A DNA stretch of 64,000 nucleotides from Strigamia acuminata (lineage: Eukaryota; Arthropoda; Chilopoda; Geophilomorpha; Linotaeniidae), in the NCBI GenBank assembly GCA_949358305.1, contig OX442324.1, forward strand, positions 8,591,601 through 8,655,600. Reading direction: 5' to 3'. Positions 33,079 to 43,674 of this stretch are shown piece by piece. The position numbers were made by a program, and so were the translations under genes. The notes beneath the pieces are model-generated. The model was not told the origin of the DNA, did no database searches, and saw nothing but the letters and a program-made list of their open reading frames with translations. Every line of letters starts with the position of its first letter. Positions within the stretch are counted from its first letter, which is position 1.

Positions 33079-33807
33079 TTTAATTTTTTCGGTCTCTCGA
33101 AAAACAATGAATTGTTCTAACTAACGCATCTCCTTTTACATATAGAATTTTCAAATCATAAACACAATTTTACAATTTTGAGAATCTCTTTTCATCATCC
33201 TTATTTTTACAAAAATATAATTTGATACACTCTTTCAATGTTTATAAATGTCATAATCTCTTTTTATTACATTTTTACATTGGAAACAATTTTCAAAGTT
33301 TAAAATTAATTAAAATTAACACTTTTCATCAATAATAACACTTTTTGGTTTTTTATTTTTATATTACTTTTTTTTCAGGTTTTCAATTTTCTATAAAAAA
33401 AAAAACACACACACAAAAAAATTCAAAATTCAAAAAATTCAAAATTTTCACAAAATTATTCCAATTTCCATTCATTATTTCATTTAACATTTCATATTGC
33501 ACTAATTTACACTAAATTTAACAATTTTTCAACTAATTAGTCATCTGATAATATATGCACACACTAAAATTTCATTTCGAAGTTTTAACACAATTATTTA
33601 AGCCTAAATTTCCATTTCGCGATATTATTTTTTTTTCACAAAATTCGCGATAGATTCGTTTCGTTTTTAAGCTATTTGTTCGCCAAATTCGTTCAAAATT
33701 CACTCTCTTCACTTACGGAATCACACACAAATCAACCCTGCTGCTATTATTAATGCTTTTAGGTTTTCCTCGAGTCACTCAGTAAACCTGGTTCGTCTCA
33801 GAAAACC
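33079..33807. other. Gypsy-Y 3' untranslated region
   Basis: This stretch is AT-rich and non-coding, between the pol stop and the purine tract. I see no env-like ORF, which fits an element with only gag and pol. Confidence 0.6.
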
Positions 33808-36800
33808 TCAACACAATCCACGATAGTCACGACGAGCCTGTTTGCGAAGGCGACGTGACCGGAAACTCTCGATTTCAGGTGGCGACGCATCATCGACTGC
33901 GTCAGCGACACCTGTCGGCGGTTCTTGAAGCTGATTTTCTTCGTTTTTCCGTTCGTCTTCATTTTGCCATCTTTCCATAATTTCTTTAGGTCCATAGAGC
34001 GCTTTTAATCGCTCTTTTTCACTTGGAATTGGGAAATTTGACGTTTTTATTGCGTTTTCTTCAGGTTCAAAGAGTGTTTTCAACAAAATTTGATCATCAT
34101 CGCTAATAAATCGTTCTTTAGCGATTGGAATTGGCGAAATTGACGTGTTTTCTTCAATTTCTTGTTGCTTTTCACTTTGTGTTGCAATTTCATCAGCAAA
34201 TGTGACTTTTTTAGCTGTCAATTCTTCTAATATTTCCGCTGGAATTTCTTCTCTGGGTTTATACGGTTTTAATCGTTCAATGTTGACAATATCTGTTTTC
34301 TTTCCATTTGAGCTTCTAATTTCGTAGTCATTTGGCGCGGTTCTTCTTACTATTTCGTATGGGCCTGAGAATTGTGGCAGGAGTTTTTCACTTAACCCAA
34401 CTTTTCTATTGGGTGTTCTTAGGTAAACTAATTCTCCTGGGTCAAATTCCACATGAACTCGGCCTTGATCGAATCTTTTTCTGCTTTTTTCTCCTTGCCA
34501 TTCCAACCTTTCATTTGCTATTTTCCTAGCTTCTCTGATGAATTTCGAGGTTCGCAAGGTGAATTCTTTTTGAGGTAAGTTGAGGTTTACGTCCACGTTC
34601 AAATCAACTTCATATCCTTTTAAAAGATAATAAGGTGTATATCCTGTCGTCTCATGCACACCGGTATTATACGAGAAAAGCAAAAATGGCAAAAAATCAT
34701 CCCAGTCCCTCTGGTCCTTATCAACGTAAATCTGCAACATTTTTACAAACGTCGCATTGAATCTTTCTGTAAGGCCATTGGTCCTTGGATGGTAACCTGA
34801 AGTGGTTTTATGTAGGGCTTTAAACATATTTGATACTTCTTCCATCATTTTGTTTCTGTATTCTGTGCCTTTATCGCTCAGGATTTCTCTCGGACTGCCT
34901 TCCTTCAACATTAACTCATAAAGCAAAGTTCTAGCTGCTTCCAACGCTGTTGATGCTGGAGCTGCTCTAGCAATCACTGTCCGCGACAAATAATCTGTCA
35001 TTACGAAAACATACTTGTTGCCCTTGTCGGAGGTCGGAAAACTTCCCAATGTATCGATTCCAATCCTCTCGAAAGGCTTAGATATTGTAGACCACGGCTG
35101 CATTAAACCTTTTGGCGGTGTTGTCATTGATTTCGAGCTCGCGCAATGTGGACAAGAAAGTACGTAATTTCTAACCGGTTTATATATCCGGGGCCAGAAG
35201 AATCTTGTTCTCATTCTCTTCCATGTTTTGTTTAGGGCCAAGTGAGCACCCGTCAGTCCGTCATGCATTTCTTCAAGAACTGCAGTTTTCAAATGCTGCG
35301 GAACATATAACAGATTTACTTCCGTGTCTAGGGAATTCAAAGAATTTTTCTTCCTAAACAACACATTGTCGAGAAGGACGGACTGCTTTAGAGGACGTCT
35401 TCTCTTCTTCGGAAGTTGCTCTACTTGATTCATTGCGGTGATCAATTCCAGTAGCTTCTTATCCTTACGCTGCTCAGCAGGAAGGTCGCGCTGTTCGAGT
35501 AAAAGTGAGGGAACTATTTCGTTTTCTTCCTCGCTTAAATCTTCTGGAATTCTGCTCAAGGCGTCGGCATCTTTGTGCGCTTTTCCGCTCTTGTGGATCA
35601 CATCGAAATCAAAGTCCACTAGCTTTAAGCTCCATCTAGCTAGTCTGCCGTTGGGGTTTTTGACTGATTTTAGCCATTGAAATGCCGAATGGTCTGTAAT
35701 AATCTGGAACTTCTTACCATACAAATAAGGTCGATACTTTTCAATTCCAAACAGAATGGCCAGACACTCCCTTTCTGTGGCATTGTAATTCTGTTCTGCT
35801 TGGCTGAGAAGTCTGCTGGCATAAGCTATCACATGTTCTTGTTTGTTTATCTTCTGTTTCAACACTGCGCCAAGCCCATATGCGCTCGCGTCTGTCGATA
35901 CCATGAAGGGTTCTTCAAAATTAGGGTGAGCTAAAACTGGCACGGTTACTAGGGCGATCCTTAATGTTCTAAAGGCCTTATCATGAGGTGGGCCCCAATC
36001 GAATTTCTCGTCCTTCTTCGTCAAATTGACTAAGGGCTTGGATATGTCCGCAAAACCTGAAATAAACTTCCTGTAATACGAACAGAGCCCTATGAATCCT
36101 CGAAGAAGTTTGAGGTTAGTAGGAACTGGAAACTTAGCTACGGATTCCAGATTCCTAGGGTCTGGTGATATACCCTCGGAGTCCACTACATGTCCCAAAT
36201 ATTTGATGGTATTTGTCCCAAATGTGCACTTGCTCAACTTCACCTTTAAGTTAGATTGTCTAAGCTTGTCGAAAACGTTATCTAGATCTTTCAAATGCTG
36301 ATCGAATGTTTTAGAGAAAATGATAAGATCGTCAATGTACGCGATACAAACTTTGCCGAGGAGGTTGCCTAAAACTTTGTTCATTAGCTTCTGAAAAGCT
36401 GCTGGGCTATTGCAGAGACCTTGGCCTAAGACATTAAATTCATAATGCCCGCTGGAAGTTGTGAATGCTGTCTTTTCTTTGTCTTCTTCATTGATCTCTA
36501 CTTGGAAATATCCTTGAATAAGATCCATCATGGAGAAGAACTGTGCACCTGCCAGCTGATCTAAAGTGTCATCTATTCTTGGCAATGGGTACACCATTTT
36601 CTTTGTTATCGCATTCAATCGTCTCCAGTCGACACAAAATCTCCACTTACCATCTCTTTTCTTTATTAGTAATACAGGCGCGCTCCAGGGACTTTCTGAT
36701 TCCCTTATCACTCCCATATCAAGCAATTTTTTTGTTTCCTCTGCTTCGACTTCTTTTTCCTTCATAGAACGACGATACGGTTGCAAATGTATTGAGTCAT

Positions 36801-37740
36801 GATCTCCAGTATCGATTTTATGCTTATACACTTGAACTCTTCCCAAATCCTTGTCAGAAACAGCAAATCTGTCTTGATTCTTTTGAAGAAGTTGTCGCAT
36901 TTGCTCTTGTTGGTCTTTATTCATTTTGTCTTTTGCTATTGAGGAGTCAAAGTCAAAACAGTGTACCTGTTTTTCGTCAAACACCCCAACATCAACCACA
37001 TAAAAAGCTTTTGTGATTGCTGACTTCTCCTTCAGAAAGACTGTCTTCTTGGTTGGGTTAGCCACTCGAATGATGCCTTTGCCGTTCTTGAAATCTGTTA
37101 AAGTTTTACAACCTATCACAGCAAATCTATCAGTAACATTATGCAATGGTTGCACAAACATGTCCAATGTAATTGCTTTATTCAAATAGATGGGAACAAT
37201 GCATTCGTGCATTGGTGGGATAGTGATGTTTTTCATTACCCTCGCAACGTAATTCTGATCAACAAAAGTTTTATTCATTGGAAATGACACTTCCTTTCCA
37301 CTAGTTCGGCCCACAAAGATTTTTTGTTTGTCGTAGTCTAACACACACTTCGCGAACAGCATGAATGGGTCACTTAGCAGTAATTCATAATGAAATCCTT
37401 TAACAATCAGGACCTCGATCCTGTATGTTAATTCACCAATTGTAATGTTCATCTTGGTTTTTCCCATTGGAGTCACAAGTTCTCCGCTTACCCCTTGCAA
37501 TCGAATGTTTGGGCTGGGCGGGTAATTCAACTGTAAAGCTTCAGCAAGCTCTTCGCTGATAATATTGCGTTTTCCTCCACTGTCCATAACTGCCTTGACT
37601 TCCATGTTGTTCACTATTACTGGAATTTCCAATAGAGATTCTGAAATGTTCATTTCGACCACGATTATCTTCTCTCTTCTACACATTCTTTTCTTCTTTG
37701 GATGGTAACATTTTCTTTGTGGCCGACCCACTAGTTTTCC
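33808..37740 (-). CDS. Gypsy-Y Pol polyprotein
   Basis: An uninterrupted frame of about 1310 codons, beginning at GGA in the GGAAAAC sequence (37734-37740), where gag frame meets TAG. No ATG starts it, so it is probably reached by -1 frameshifting. Domains are the protease (AVMDSGGKRNIIS, LLLSDPF), RT (FCVDWRRLNAITKKMVYPL, YIDDLIIFSKTF), RNase H (STDASAYGLGAVLKQ), integrase zinc region (HCASSK), DDE core (IGIDTLGSFP, ILSDKGTEYRN, NGLTERFNATF), and a long acidic C-terminal tail. All catalytic motifs are present; it may be functional. Confidence 0.94.
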   Translation of the reverse strand, partial: GKLVGRPQRKCYHPKKKRMCRREKIIVVEMNISESLLEIPVIVNNMEVKAVMDSGGKRNIISEELAEALQLNYPPSPNIRLQGVSGELVTPMGKTKMNITIGELTYRIEVLIVKGFHYELLLSDPFMLFAKCVLDYDKQKIFVGRTSGKEVSFPMNKTFVDQNYVARVMKNITIPPMHECIVPIYLNKAITLDMFVQPLHNVTDRFAVIGCKTLTDFKNGKGIIRVANPTKKTVFLKEKSAITKAFYVVDVGVFDEKQVHCFDFDSSIAKDKMNKDQQEQMRQLLQKNQDRFAVSDKDLGRVQVYKHKIDTGDHDSIHLQPYRRSMKEKEVEAEETKKLLDMGVIRESESPWSAPVLLIKKRDGKWRFCVDWRRLNAITKKMVYPLPRIDDTLDQLAGAQFFSMMDLIQGYFQVEINEEDKEKTAFTTSSGHYEFNVLGQGLCNSPAAFQKLMNKVLGNLLGKVCIAYIDDLIIFSKTFDQHLKDLDNVFDKLRQSNLKVKLSKCTFGTNTIKYLGHVVDSEGISPDPRNLESVAKFPVPTNLKLLRGFIGLCSYYRKFISGFADISKPLVNLTKKDEKFDWGPPHDKAFRTLRIALVTVPVLAHPNFEEPFMVSTDASAYGLGAVLKQKINKQEHVIAYASRLLSQAEQNYNATERECLAILFGIEKYRPYLYGKKFQIITDHSAFQWLKSVKNPNGRLARWSLKLVDFDFDVIHKSGKAHKDADALSRIPEDLSEEENEIVPSLLLEQRDLPAEQRKDKKLLELITAMNQVEQLPKKRRRPLKQSVLLDNVLFRKKNSLNSLDTEVNLLYVPQHLKTAVLEEMHDGLTGAHLALNKTWKRMRTRFFWPRIYKPVRNYVLSCPHCASSKSMTTPPKGLMQPWSTISKPFERIGIDTLGSFPTSDKGNKYVFVMTDYLSRTVIARAAPASTALEAARTLLYELMLKEGSPREILSDKGTEYRNKMMEEVSNMFKALHKTTSGYHPRTNGLTERFNATFVKMLQIYVDKDQRDWDDFLPFLLFSYNTGVHETTGYTPYYLLKGYEVDLNVDVNLNLPQKEFTLRTSKFIREARKIANERLEWQGEKSRKRFDQGRVHVEFDPGELVYLRTPNRKVGLSEKLLPQFSGPYEIVRRTAPNDYEIRSSNGKKTDIVNIERLKPYKPREEIPAEILEELTAKKVTFADEIATQSEKQQEIEENTSISPIPIAKERFISDDDQILLKTLFEPEENAIKTSNFPIPSEKERLKALYGPKEIMERWQNEDERKNEENQLQEPPTGVADAVDDASPPEIESFRSRRLRKQARRDYRGLC

Positions 37741-39036
37741 TCTTCATGTTGACCTTGTTGTGAGTTCTGCTTAGGATTAGGGTTAGTTTTACCACCCCCT
37801 TGTGTCCTTTTCTTTTTAAACCACTTTCTGTTGTTTGGATTCCCTCTATTTTCTTGATATTGTTGTTCCTGTGGCGCAGCTGTGTTATGTCACAACCATA
37901 ACGATGCCAACATCCACATGAACGCGTTGTTGTCGGACTGCTGTTTCACCGTTGTCTACCTCTGTTATATCTACCTCTAAAGTTCTGTCCGCGCTGCGAT
38001 GCTGGAATATACCACTCGCCTTGTATGAATAGTGGGACCGCTTGTTGTGGCTCCACTGGCTCACTTACGAGCTTTTGCTGTTTTAATTTGATATTTTCAG
38101 CTAATAACTCGGCGTAGCTTACTGGTGATCCCCCTGTTCCAGACAGTGTACCTGTTGTCGTAGGGTTCACCTTTTCATCTACAACTTTTTTGAACATTGT
38201 GAGCAGTAGATCCGCTGGTTCTTCCATCTGGTGACTTTCATACAATTTAAGTCTCTGTTCCATTTCTTCTAACGTTGATGGAAATACTGTTATCATCATC
38301 TTCTGCATTGCTGGCTTCAAACCTTGGTAAACGTAATTTATTTTCTGAGTTTCCGTCATTTCTGGTAGAATAAACGCACATTCGGCCAAGACTTTCTTCA
38401 TGAAGGCATCTGCTGTACCCTCTTTGTGTTTCATGAAGTGGAGAGTATTGTAAACATTTTCTTGGCTTCTGCAAAATTTTTTCTCGATCTGTGGTTTCCA
38501 ATCCGTCCATTTCCATGTCGGATTCTTCTTAAATTGTTCCACAAACCATGCCAATCCATCAGTCTTTAAGGCTAATGCCAAATGTTTTACCCTCTCATCA
38601 TCTGTTCCTATTGTAGCTTCATATGCCACAAGCCATTGGTCGATGTTGCCTTTTTCTGTATCATAAGTGACAACAGGTCGCTTCTGCACTACCAAACTCT
38701 TCAACAAGTCTGTGATGTCATCTTTGAAAAATTTGGTTTAATTAGGGTTGGAACTGGTTTAGTTTTTACTGGTGTAAATGTCTTTATTATTTCTTCTAAA
38801 CCCTTTTGTGGAATTAATTTTATTGTTGAAGTAGCGAAATCCAATTTCTGTAGGATCGATTGAGGTTGAGATCGGACTTCCTTGTTATCTTCTTGAGGTT
38901 CAGTGTCAGATTCAGATCTAGTATTTTTACTTCTTCTAGTGGTGATATTTTTCAAATTTGGTTCAGGTGACTGCAAATTTTGTAGATCCTGAAGATTATC
39001 CAAGTTGAACTGTGACAATTTAACTGGCTTATCCAC
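37734..39036 (-). pseudogene. Gypsy-Y gag, frameshifted
   Basis: It starts at the ATG at 39036 (MDKPVKLSQFNLDN). The capsid-like region is at 37946-38707 (NIDQWLVAYEATIG, LHFMKHKEGTADAF). A frame change falls at a T5 run near 38725-38730. After a TAG at 37946, a Gln/Asn-rich C-terminal tail runs in another frame to the GGAAAAC/TAG site at 37731-37740. A cysteine/histidine cluster (CGCWHRYGCD, near 37880-37912) may be a decayed zinc knuckle. Because pol is intact, the T-run shift could be a sequencing error. Confidence 0.75.
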
Positions 39037-39562
39037 ACTGAAGCCTTATATTGCACTTTTTTATTCACTTCACTAGCACTAATCTCTTTCTAAACACTGA
39101 ATACACTAACACGAATTCATTACCTGAAAACTTAAAGTGTTATTAGCATATAATACATAAATATTACACTCAAAATTACAAAGAAAATAATCCAACAATA
39201 ACATTTCAAAACAATTTTTCAATTCCTATAAATTCACAAAATTTCCTGTAAATAAATATCAAAATTAGTATTTATACACTATATATTTTATTAATTACAA
39301 ATATAACAATTGTAAATCAATTTATTAACCCCTAATAAACAATTAAACTCTATTTTTATTTCCAAAATGCAAATTTTTTCACACAATGACATTAAATATT
39401 CAAGTTGTGACTTCACTTATTTTTACCAACTCTGAGTCATTCAAGATAATTGCTATTAAATCAGCAATTTTCACTATTTATATCTTGATTTTTAAAGAGA
39501 TTTTTAAGCATTTTTAAATCCAATTTTTATAATTTTAACAATCTAAACGGGCTACAATCGAG

Positions 39563-39577
39563 ACCGCATCTCCACCA
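39563..39577 (-). promoter_or_regulatory. Gypsy-Y primer binding site
   Basis: TGGTGGAGATGCGGT on the minus strand, two bases from the LTR. It is identical to the site in Gypsy-Z (46772-46786). I do not name the tRNA. Confidence 0.8.
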
Positions 39578-39579
39578 GT

Positions 39580-40067
39580 TGTTACGTGGCTAAATAGGGA
39601 TTGATTTAGTCCTACGTGACATGAAGTTAATCAAGAATGACACAGGGTTTTATATGTAAAATGCCTGTTGGCTTTATTATTCAAAGTCGGACATTTACTA
39701 ATGTAAATGTTCGGTCATCAGCTCTTATTACATTTGTTCATTTATTAAACTTAAAAACACATAAATGGTTCATTCAAATAAATAAGGATGATGCTTTTGT
39801 CAATTCAATTTAGGAAACCTAGTCCTGCCTGACCGTCAACCGGCTGGCAGTAGTAGGTGAAGGTAAAAGTTTGAGAATCAAAAGAGATCTGAGCTCTCTG
39901 GCTTAATCAACTCACTAAGTAAACTCCTATTCCCCCTATTAACTAAGTTGAACGGTCTGTGCATCTAATTAGGTGCACAGCACCGTCTAGTGAGAATTCA
40001 TTGCATTAAATGCCTAAACAGAGCGAGCAGAGCCAGCCGATACACGGTACGGCTCTACCGCGTAACA
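39580..40067 (-). repeat. Gypsy-Y 5' LTR
   Basis: 488 bp, near-identical to 32577-33069 apart from loss of one five-base ATTCA-type unit and scattered substitutions. Its leader (39037-39562) is AT-rich and without ORFs. Confidence 0.92.
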
Positions 40068-41359
40068 ATATGTCGAATACTTCATCCTTTCTTTTCATTA
40101 AATAAACGGTGGAGTAGCGGGAATAATCATCCGTTATTGTGAGAAAGTACTTATTTCCCGAAAGCGTTTCTGTGCTAAACGCTCCGCACACGTCCATGTG
40201 AAGGAGTTCCAGTGGTCCTTTTGATCTAATTCCCGGTATGGACTTGTGAGAAACTGCCTTCTTCTTTGCCAAGTTGCAGACATCACATTGCGTTATAGGA
40301 ACATCCAATAGTGGCAGCCCAATCACAGCTTCGCTTCTACTCATTCCCTGCACACTTGGGAAATGAATGTGTCCTAATCGTTCGTGCCACAATCTTGCCT
40401 CTTCTGGACTTGATTTAGTCTTGTTTGTGCCCGTTGGTTGTTCATTCTTCGGCTCGCCCTTCTGTTCGCCCACGTTGGCTTTATTCTTCGCTTTCCCTTT
40501 TAATTTGTCAATGTCGGGTTTTTGGTTGCTTATCCTGATATAGTAAAGTCTATCTTTCTTGACGCCTTTCATAAGTTGTCTTTTCCACTGTGGGTCGTAT
40601 ATCTTCACCAATCCTGAACCCACCGCGACTTTGCATCGTGCTTCGTCAATACATGGTCCTGACAGTAAATTCCTTCGTAGATCAGGCGCATAGTATACTT
40701 TCTTCAGTGTTATGGGGATTGTATCGTTCTCCATCAAACACATGATGCAAACATCCCCAACTCCTTGTATCTGGATTAGGGTCTTCTTGTCGACTTGACT
40801 AATTGTGCCAATCATCTCTTTGAAGTTGTCAAATTGACTTCTGTCCTTGCAGAAGTGTCCAGTCGCTCCCGTATCGTAAATCCAGCAGTTGCTGGCTTCA
40901 CTGCACTGCAGCATTTCCTGTTCGCCTAACTCGGTGAGAAAACCGACATCTAACATGTTTGAGTCTAGTTCTTCAACTGTGTTGATTTTCATGTTATTGC
41001 TTGGCGTCAATTGCAACTGCACTGAGCAATCCTTGGCCCAATGTCCATGTTGGTTGCAACGGAAACACGGCCCCCGTCCCGTTGATCCGGTGCTGTTTCC
41101 TCTGAAATTCGTGTTTTTTCCGCCTCGCCAATTCGATCTCCCGCCTTTTTGTCCCGCATAATTCGCTTTATTGCTCTGATTATTGTTCTTTTGCTGGGAT
41201 TTCGTTGAATTATCAGTGCCTTTGTTGGTGGAAGAATTTGGTCCGGTGCTGAAGGCATCTATAATTGGTCCTTGGCCTGAATCTCGTCTTTGTTGTGCGA
41301 GCCTGCCTTCTTCGGCGACCAATTCTATTTCAACCTTCTCCAACGTAAAATCCTTATCT
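40068..41359 (-). pseudogene. Copia-B gag C-terminus, protease, integrase N-terminus
   Basis: It encodes the Gag C-terminus, a zinc knuckle (CFRCNQHGHWAKDC, near 41060), protease (WIYDTGATGHFC, near 40870), integrase zinc region (LWHERLGHIHFPS, CDVCNLAKKK) and core start (LLHMDVCGAF, FLTITDDYSRYSTVYLM). It is open throughout, cut by Gypsy-Y at 40068. The first about 180 Gag residues seen in the related Copia-B2 are missing, replaced at 41360 by filler plus foldback DNA. Confidence 0.9.
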
Positions 41360-41397
41360 TAACATTTCAAAACAATTTTTCAATTCCTATAAATTCA

Positions 41398-41729
41398 AAG
41401 TCAAAAAATACAAAAAAAAAACCAAGATCAAGACTTTTTCATGATTTATTTTTTTTGTAATTTTATCTGTTATTGTGTTGGAGTAAATTTGATGAGCAGT
41501 TTTCTGCTAAACAGAAGGTGCTCTTTCTTTTTTCAAATGAGAATTTTGCTCTACGAGTCTTAGTTTAAAAGTTAGAGTTGGAATGACCTTGAAGAAAAGG
41601 TCAGAGGTCAAATTTTTTCACATTTTTGAAATGCCCTCACTTAGTTTACTAGTACTACATTTGTTTCATTCATCTCACTCAAATGGTCTTTTCGTTATTT
41701 GACCGGCTTCGTTCATTTGGGACACCTTG
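41398..41729. mobile_element. Half copy of foldback FB1 in Copia-B gag
   Basis: It matches the right arm of FB1 (19150-19485), ending ACACCTTG beside TA at 41730-41731. The other arm is missing and the broken end is joined to a 38-bp filler (41360-41397). Confidence 0.85.
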
Positions 41730-42235
41730 TATATTCAAAATATATTGGAAATAAACACTGATATTGTTCATAAACAAGATGTCTTCTCTTTGTGAAATTG
41801 TCCGCTCGTATCTCTCGTTGTTTCAAATTACTCTCGTGCGTTATTGCTTTCCTGGATTCACTTTCACACTTCGCGTGTGGTTGAGGGGAATTTCCGCAGC
41901 CGTGGAACACTTGTCGATACGTTTCCCACTTGTAGTTAACGACACGTCGTCGATGCGTATCGCCACTTTCCAACGCCGGAACAAAATTCCCGAAAAACAG
42001 GGAAAAAAGTATAAATAAATGAAATATTTGATAATGTTCGAACCAATTATTGTTCCTCCGCTGTTTGGCATTTCGTTGTCGCCTCCAAATCCATGGAATC
42101 CAGGCACACACACAAGTTCGCTGCTTTTCCCATGGGCGCCGCCATGTTGGATGAAAAGAAAAGAAGACTTTTAGTGACCTCCAAACGACTGCAATCCTTT
42201 TCGAATCGTTCTAGATGTTATTCCTACGGTCTTGA
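41730..42235 (-). other. Copia-B 5' leader
   Basis: It resembles the leader of Copia-B2 (58034-58700): both hold GGATTC, an AATTGGTTCGAACA-like stretch and GCGGCGCCCATGG. It is non-coding. Confidence 0.6.
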
Positions 42236-42246
42236 GGCCCATAACC
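42236..42246 (-). promoter_or_regulatory. Copia-B primer binding site (internal tRNA-iMet type)
   Basis: GGTTATGGGCC on the minus strand, one base from the LTR. It is the same as in Drosophila copia, which primes from the anticodon-arm part of initiator tRNA-Met rather than its 3' end. Copia-B2 has it too. Confidence 0.85.
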
Positions 42247-42247
42247 T

Positions 42248-43576
42248 TGTTGACTTGTCATGTAAACTCGAATATATTGTGTAGTGGTGAGAATAACATC
42301 ATTTGTGGAAGGAAAACACAAACGCCATCTTGTCGTCTCAGAAACTAGAAACAGAGTGAGTTTTTTATTCACCTGTCAGGTGATCAACACTTACAAACAT
42401 CGCCGCCTTTGGGCAAAATATGTAAAAAATTCATAGTTAAAGCTGCAGACATTTGTGCAGTTAATACAGAATATAAACTAACATGTATACATAATAAATG
42501 ACTGCATAACTTGACGATACGACACAAGATAAACAGGGTGAACCAAAAGTCTGGATCATTACTAAATATTTCTGAAAGTGGTAAAAATTGTTATTATTTG
42601 GTACTATTTGTTATGATTTATCTTATTCTTATTAATTATATAGGGATTTGTTCTGTTCTTATTATCAATAGAGATTTATTCTGTTATAAGCTTTGTGTAT
42701 AGATTTGTTCTGTATCTTGTTTTCATATGTTTTTCACCTATGAATAAAGTCATTCATTCACCTGTGTTAATATGTGTTAGGTGGTGTTTTTCCTTGCACA
42801 GGAGTGCATTTAATTCTCACCTAGTATGGTGAACATTATCAAAAATGCATCTAATTCAATGATGGCAAAGTATTAAAGTTGGGTGGGGCAATCTTTTGGT
42901 GACCCGAAATTAGACCTTGAGATGTTCCTTCAAGGTCATTTGAAAATTATCTCGGAAACCGTTAAAGATAGACAGAAATTTCCAATTGTAAACTTGTAGA
43001 CCATCATTTGTTTAGTCTAAAAATGACTAACTCTCAAATCTTTTGTACTAAAAGATTTTAAGAAAATTGCAATTGAAAAAGTAGACACACGTCAAAGAAT
43101 AACATGGCCAAAATTTGGAAAAGTGCCAAAAATGTGCTGATTAGATGTAAAATGACCCAAAAAATCGATTCCCCTGGTTAGAATTTGCATATCTGGCACC
43201 GTTGCAGAGATATGGGTAGAAAACTAAATTTTTTTATGACTTTTTCTTTTCAAAACTACTTTTTCAATTGCGATTTTCTTAAAATCTTTTAGTACAAAAG
43301 ATTTGAGAGTTAGTCATTTTTAGACTAAACAAATGATGGTCTACAAGTTTACAATTGGAAATTTCTGTCTATCTTTAACGGTTTCCGAGATAATTTTCAA
43401 ATGACCTTGAAGGAACATCTCAAGGTCAAATTTCGAGTCACTAAAAGATTGCCCCACCCAACTTTAATACTTTGACATCATTGAATTAAATGCATTGTTA
43501 CCACTTTCAGAAATATTTAGTAGGGATCCAGACTTTTGGTTCACCCTGTATAACAATAGTACACCGGAACTTAACA
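42248..43576 (-). repeat. Copia-B 5' LTR, enlarged by FB3
   Basis: The 312-bp LTR is interrupted at 42534-43548. Its flank GAATT (43577-43581) matches that of the 3' LTR. Confidence 0.9.
42534..43548. mobile_element. Foldback MITE FB3 in Copia-B 5' LTR
   Basis: Its ends are CAGGGTGAACCAAAAGTCTGG and the inverse, and TA follows the right end. The inverted arms are about 450 bp each (for example ATGATGGTCTACAAGTTTAC at 43332 and its inverse). LTR length minus element equals 312 plus 2, which fits a TA duplication. It is non-coding. Confidence 0.88.
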
Positions 43577-43674
43577 GAATTAACCTGTTTGAAACTGTCC
43601 TCTTTCAGGTTAACCAATGGTGGAGCGCGTTGTTTGGATTTCAAACGTTTTGCGTGAGAGGCCGGTTGACTCAT
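43577..43674 (-). pseudogene. Gypsy-X protease ORF, first 33 codons
   Basis: It begins at the ATG at 43674 overlapping the gag stop and stays open to the Copia-B insertion, continuing in frame at 29570. Confidence 0.7.

Larger units (their letters stand above)
32577..40067 (-). mobile_element. Gypsy-Y (Ty3/gypsy LTR retrotransposon)
   Basis: LTRs lie at 32577-33069 and 39580-40067, with 4-bp ATAT duplications (32573-32576 and 40068-40071). It has a primer site, a gag, a long intact pol and an integrase. LTRs differ by a 5-bp repeat-unit indel (493 against 488 bp) and a few bases, so the insertion is fairly young. It interrupts Copia-B integrase; the Copia-B frame resumes when one ATAT copy is dropped. 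Confidence 0.95.
29576..43576 (-). mobile_element. Copia-B, complete LTR to LTR but inactivated
   Basis: Exact GAATT duplications flank it (29571-29575, 43577-43581), within the Gypsy-X protease frame. Each LTR is 312 bp, the 5' one enlarged to 1329 bp by foldback FB3 (1015 bp plus 2). Gypsy-Y splits the integrase region. Most of gag has been replaced by half a foldback element plus filler. Frameshifts are scattered through pol. The primer site is the internal tRNA-iMet type, as in Drosophila copia. Confidence 0.9.

Noticed and set aside
33079-33807. Possible env gene in Gypsy-Y
   Set aside because: No ORF of useful length; the stretch is AT-rich and non-coding.
34145-36800. Plus-strand ORFs across Gypsy-Y pol
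   Set aside because: Antisense to an intact 1310-codon pol frame; hydrophobic runs are reverse-complement artefacts.
42093-42284. 63-aa ORF in the Copia-B leader
   Set aside because: It crosses the primer site and LTR boundary; not a gene.
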